Shown in pieces: positions 61,299 through 64,000 of a stretch of 64,000 bases of DNA. The stretch covers positions 1-64,000 of the forward strand of contig JAFRSD010000019.1 of NCBI GenBank assembly GCA_017427775.1, written 5' to 3'. The stretch's first letter is position 1; every line of letters starts with the position of its first letter. Origin of the DNA: Lachnospiraceae bacterium (lineage in GTDB: Bacteria; Bacillota; Clostridia; Lachnospirales; Lachnospiraceae). The notes beneath the pieces are model-generated. The model saw only the letters and a program-made list of their open reading frames with translations. It was not told the DNA's origin and did not search any database. A program made the position numbers and the translations under genes.

Positions 61299-61925
61299 CT
61301 ACCGAACCTGGAACTCCTCGTCGGCGAGCCGGAAGCGGTCTCCGACTTCAAGCGGAACGGCTTCGCCCGGGCGAATTCTCTCGCCGTTCACGTACGTTCC
61401 GTTCGTGGCATTCATATCTTCAATATATAGCTTTCCGTCTTTGCGGGTCAGCTTAGCATGCGTGCGGCTGACCGCGGGGTTAGATGTGATGCAGTAGTCA
61501 ACACGAACCCGCTCTTTACCCATCATGTAAACATCCTTGTCCACCAGGAATTCCTCCTCGGTGCGCATCCGCATGACAACCATGCCTCGCGGATTAACTC
61601 CGAGAAGCGATGTCTTCTCGGCACCTTCCTGCGGAATAACCACATCGGGGTATTCACTGTGATAAGGCTTTAATAAAGATGTTGTTCCGAACTGCGGCTT
61701 GCCGTTTACGTATTCAGGCGGCACTGTTCCATACTTCTTCAGGCTGCTGTTGTCCTTTTCACCGATCTTCGGCTGCCGGCGCCTTCCGACTACGAACAGA
61801 ATCAGGGAGGTGATCAGCATCAGGATCAGGATATTGACAACGATCATCAGCATATCTAACACGCCTTTGTTAGGCGATGTCGCAGCAAAGATTACGTGCA
61901 GTGACTGAACGAAACCATTCGTCAT
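61299..61925 (-). CDS. Membrane-anchored FHA-domain protein
   Basis: A 208-aa protein with an N-terminal helix (about 23-46), a linker and a C-terminal FHA domain that binds phosphothreonine. VDYCITSNPAVSRTHAKL has the conserved Ser-Arg-x-His, and DMNATNGTYVNGERI the Asn-Gly. The FHA domain faces the cytosol. No Ser/Thr kinase or partner gene is nearby, so the partner is unknown. GGAGG precedes the ATG by 11 bases. Confidence 0.9.
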   Translation of the reverse strand: MTNGFVQSLHVIFAATSPNKGVLDMLMIVVNILILMLITSLILFVVGRRRQPKIGEKDNSSLKKYGTVPPEYVNGKPQFGTTSLLKPYHSEYPDVVIPQEGAEKTSLLGVNPRGMVVMRMRTEEEFLVDKDVYMMGKERVRVDYCITSNPAVSRTHAKLTRKDGKLYIEDMNATNGTYVNGERIRPGEAVPLEVGDRFRLADEEFQVR

Positions 61926-62028
61926 GGTACTTCAACCCTCCGTCATATAATAGACGCATCCTCTTTATACTAACTATACACTTTTCAGCACAAAAAAGCA
62001 AATGCTATCTTCCCGAAAAACCTCAATC

Positions 62029-63219
62029 TTACGCGAGGTATTTCTTCAAAACATCAACCTTATCAAGACGCTCCCATGTAACATCAATATCGGTGCGGCC
62101 GAAATGTCCGTATGCAGCAGTCTGCTTGTAAATCGGACGGCGCAGATCGAGCATCTTAATAATACCGGCAGGTCTCAGATCAAAGTTCGCGCGAATGATC
62201 TCAACCATCTTGTCATCGGATACTTTACCGGTTCCGAACGTATCCACGGAGATTGAAGTGGGCTCTGCAACACCGATCGCGTAGGAAACCTGAATCTCAA
62301 TCTTCTCCGCAAGACCGGCTGCGACAATATTCTTTGCAACATAGCGGGCTGCGTAGGAAGCGGAACGGTCAACCTTCGTGCAGTCCTTTCCGGAAAATGC
62401 ACCGCCGCCGTGACGGGCGTATCCGCCGTAGGTGTCTACGATAATCTTACGACCGGTAAGTCCGGAGTCGCCGTTCGGTCCGCCGATAACGAAGCGGCCG
62501 GTCGGGTTAATAAATATCTTGGTGGAAGGAGTCATCATCTCCGCGGGGATAACCGTATCGATAACATACTTCTTAATATCCTTATGAATCTGCTCCTGGG
62601 TTACATCGGGATCATGCTGAGACGAAACAACGACCGCATTTACGCGAGACGGCTTTCCGTTCTCGTCATACTCAATGGTAACCTGCGACTTTCCGTCGGG
62701 ACGAAGATAAGGAAGCGTGCCGTTCTTACGGACCTCGGAAAGCTTCTTCGTTAGCTTGTGTGCAAGGCTGATCGGCATCGGCATATATTCGGGCGTCTCA
62801 TTGGTCGCATAACCGAACATCAGACCCTGGTCACCGGCACCGATTGCCGCGATGTCCTCCTCGCCCATCTCGCCGTTCTTCGCCTCAAGCGCCTTATCCA
62901 CGCCGAGAGCAATATCCTTGGACTGCTCGTCAAGAGCAACGATCACGCCGCACGTATCAGCGTCAAATCCATACTTTGCGCGGTTATAACCAATCTCGCG
63001 GACGGTATCTCTGACAACCTTCTGGATGTCTACATAACCTTCGCTCGTAACCTCTCCCATAACAAGTACAAGACCGGTCGTGATACAGGTTTCACATGCC
63101 ACACGGCTCATCGGATCCTGGCGAATCAGTTCGTCGAGAATGGCGTCACTGATCTGATCGCAGATTTTATCGGGATGGCCCTCCGTAACGGACTCGGAGG
63201 TAAAGATTCTTTCTTCCAT
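62029..63219 (-). CDS. metK: S-adenosylmethionine synthetase
   Basis: MetK makes SAM from methionine and ATP. The 396-aa protein has the usual [30 protein letters not shown] and [19 protein letters not shown]. The start follows GAGGAG by 7 bases; a longer frame upstream would add 18 non-conserved residues. No SAM riboswitch fits in the short gap from murA, where only a hairpin is seen. It uses the product of the metH-metF set at 5413-9507. Confidence 0.97.
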   Translation of the reverse strand: MEERIFTSESVTEGHPDKICDQISDAILDELIRQDPMSRVACETCITTGLVLVMGEVTSEGYVDIQKVVRDTVREIGYNRAKYGFDADTCGVIVALDEQSKDIALGVDKALEAKNGEMGEEDIAAIGAGDQGLMFGYATNETPEYMPMPISLAHKLTKKLSEVRKNGTLPYLRPDGKSQVTIEYDENGKPSRVNAVVVSSQHDPDVTQEQIHKDIKKYVIDTVIPAEMMTPSTKIFINPTGRFVIGGPNGDSGLTGRKIIVDTYGGYARHGGGAFSGKDCTKVDRSASYAARYVAKNIVAAGLAEKIEIQVSYAIGVAEPTSISVDTFGTGKVSDDKMVEIIRANFDLRPAGIIKMLDLRRPIYKQTAAYGHFGRTDIDVTWERLDKVDVLKKYLA

Positions 63220-63246
63220 TTCATTTCTCCTCTTATTGTGATAAAC

Positions 63247-63274
63247 AATGCCGGAAGCAACCGCCTCCGACATT
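63247..63274 (-). terminator. Hairpin between murA and metK
   Basis: AATGCCGGAAGC (63247-63258) pairs with GCCTCCGACATT (63263-63274) with two wobbles and a 4-base loop. On the minus strand it is followed by GTTTATC, a weak tail, so it is probably a partial terminator after murA. Confidence 0.55.
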
Positions 63275-63292
63275 GGTCAGTCTCTTATACAA

Positions 63293-64000
63293 TTATGCGT
63301 ATTTGCTCTTTCTGCGTCCTGCGGGAACGGGCTGCTTCTCAATCGAAGCACCAAGAGCCCGGAGTTTCTCATCGAAGCTCTCATAACCGCGTTCAATATA
63401 CTCGATGTCGCGTATAACGCTGCGTCCTTCCGTCGCAAGTGCCGCGATCGTAAGTGCCGCTCCGGCCCGGAGGTCCGGCGTATCCAGTGTGGCTGCGGTA
63501 CCTTTTTCAATACCTTCGATCACAGCCATCGAGGAACCTTCCACTTTGATATTGGCTCCCATCTTACGAAGTTCCGCAACATATTTGAAGCGGTTCTCAA
63601 AGATCGTCTCATTGATGTAGCTTGTTCCGTCACCGAACATCAGGAGTGCTGCCATCTGCGGCTGCATATCGGTCGGGAAACCGGGATATACGCGGGTCTT
63701 CACCGTGCTCGCGTGAGGTCTGCGGCTGCAGCATACACGAACGGAATCATCGTATTCGTTAACCTCGGCACCAATCTCCACGAGCTTGGCGGTAATCGCC
63801 TCAAGGTGCTTCGGAATAACATTTTTCAAAAGAACATCGCCCTTGGTTGCGGCTGCCAGGCACATGAACGTTCCTGCTTCGATCTGATCCGGAATGATCG
63901 AATAGCTGTTGCCGTGAAGTTTCTGCACGCCGCGAATACGGATCACGTCAGTACCTGCGCCCTTGATGTTGGCTCCGAGGCTGTTAAGGAAGTTGGCCAC
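63293..64000 (-). CDS. murA: UDP-N-acetylglucosamine 1-carboxyvinyltransferase MurA, C-terminal part (cut by window edge)
   Basis: MurA catalyses the first committed step of peptidoglycan synthesis, adding enolpyruvate to UDP-GlcNAc. The visible 235 residues cover the second half: IPDQIEAGTFMCLAAAT, YPGFPTDMQPQMAALL, DLRAGAALTIAAL and ERGYESFDEKLRALGA. The catalytic Cys loop in the N-terminal half lies outside the window. The gene continues beyond 64000, so the GTG at the edge is not its start. The two-paralogue question (murAA or murAB) cannot be settled. Confidence 0.95.
   Translation of the reverse strand: MANFLNSLGANIKGAGTDVIRIRGVQKLHGNSYSIIPDQIEAGTFMCLAAATKGDVLLKNVIPKHLEAITAKLVEIGAEVNEYDDSVRVCCSRRPHASTVKTRVYPGFPTDMQPQMAALLMFGDGTSYINETIFENRFKYVAELRKMGANIKVEGSSMAVIEGIEKGTAATLDTPDLRAGAALTIAALATEGRSVIRDIEYIERGYESFDEKLRALGASIEKQPVPAGRRKSKYA

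Noticed and set aside
63220-63292. SAM riboswitch before metK
   Set aside because: The gap is too short; only one imperfect hairpin is present.
1-64000. rRNA, tRNA, CRISPR arrays, prophage or conjugative genes
   Set aside because: None seen on reading the gaps; the only mobile element is the IS3 end at the left edge.

Overview
The window looks like a chromosomal segment of a Gram-positive Clostridia, most likely a Lachnospiraceae-type gut or rumen bacterium. The reasons are strong AGGAGG ribosome binding sites with some TTG/GTG starts, a pth-mfd-prsA cluster, a tRNA-responsive T-box leader, a BmpA/Nup nucleoside importer, many lipoproteins with Thr/Pro-rich linkers, and no outer-membrane genes. 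The family assignment is inference from gene content and is not a taxonomic test. No rRNA, tRNA or CRISPR array was seen.

Layout. 1-136: the right end of an IS3-family element. 169-9507 (minus): prsA-like foldase, mfd, pth, then a split methionine synthase set (metH without its reactivation domain, a separate reactivation-domain protein, metF). 9729-12077: a beta-helix carbohydrate-binding lipoprotein and an unknown protein. 12217-14021 (minus): a stand-alone tryptophan synthase beta chain (TrpB2 type) behind a Trp T-box; the gene has an apparent 1-base frameshift near its end. 14048-20059 (minus): a c-di-GMP pair around galactokinase, consisting of a sugar-sensor/GGDEF protein, galK and an XRE-PAS-GGDEF-EAL protein. 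20269-21501 (plus): tadA and a NrdG2-like radical SAM activase. 21624-26645 (minus): an AI-2E-type permease and a YdjG/YdjH/YdjI-like membrane module. 27098-32362 (plus): a four-gene nucleoside ABC importer.

32449-36767 (minus): rsmA followed by the most unusual locus, a 232-aa protein with four spaced Y-A-(G/A)-P motifs and a C-terminal zinc ribbon, a radical SAM/SPASM maturase, and a membrane-anchored YD-repeat-like protein. This has the shape of an undescribed peptide- or protein-modification (RiPP-like) system. 36887-40535 (minus): a visibly AT-richer surface glycerophosphate-polymer module. 40558-46584 (minus): DUF3810 protein, TatD, a FakA C-terminal-like fragment, a Na/Pi cotransporter and a PhoR/PhoB pair. 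46727-52296 (plus): a heterodimeric ABC exporter, a GH3-fold protein without its catalytic residues, and an unknown protein. 52411-56154 (minus): a NatA-type ATPase with two ABC-2 permeases. 56318-64000: dtd, xpt, an orphan substrate-binding lipoprotein, an Hsp20 with a long charged N-terminus, pepD, an FHA protein, metK and the 3' part of murA.

Links between genes. metF, metH, the reactivation protein and metK cover the methyl cycle. The nucleoside importer and xpt serve purine salvage. The phosphate transporter sits beside its likely two-component regulator. The galK neighbourhood suggests galactoside-linked c-di-GMP signalling.
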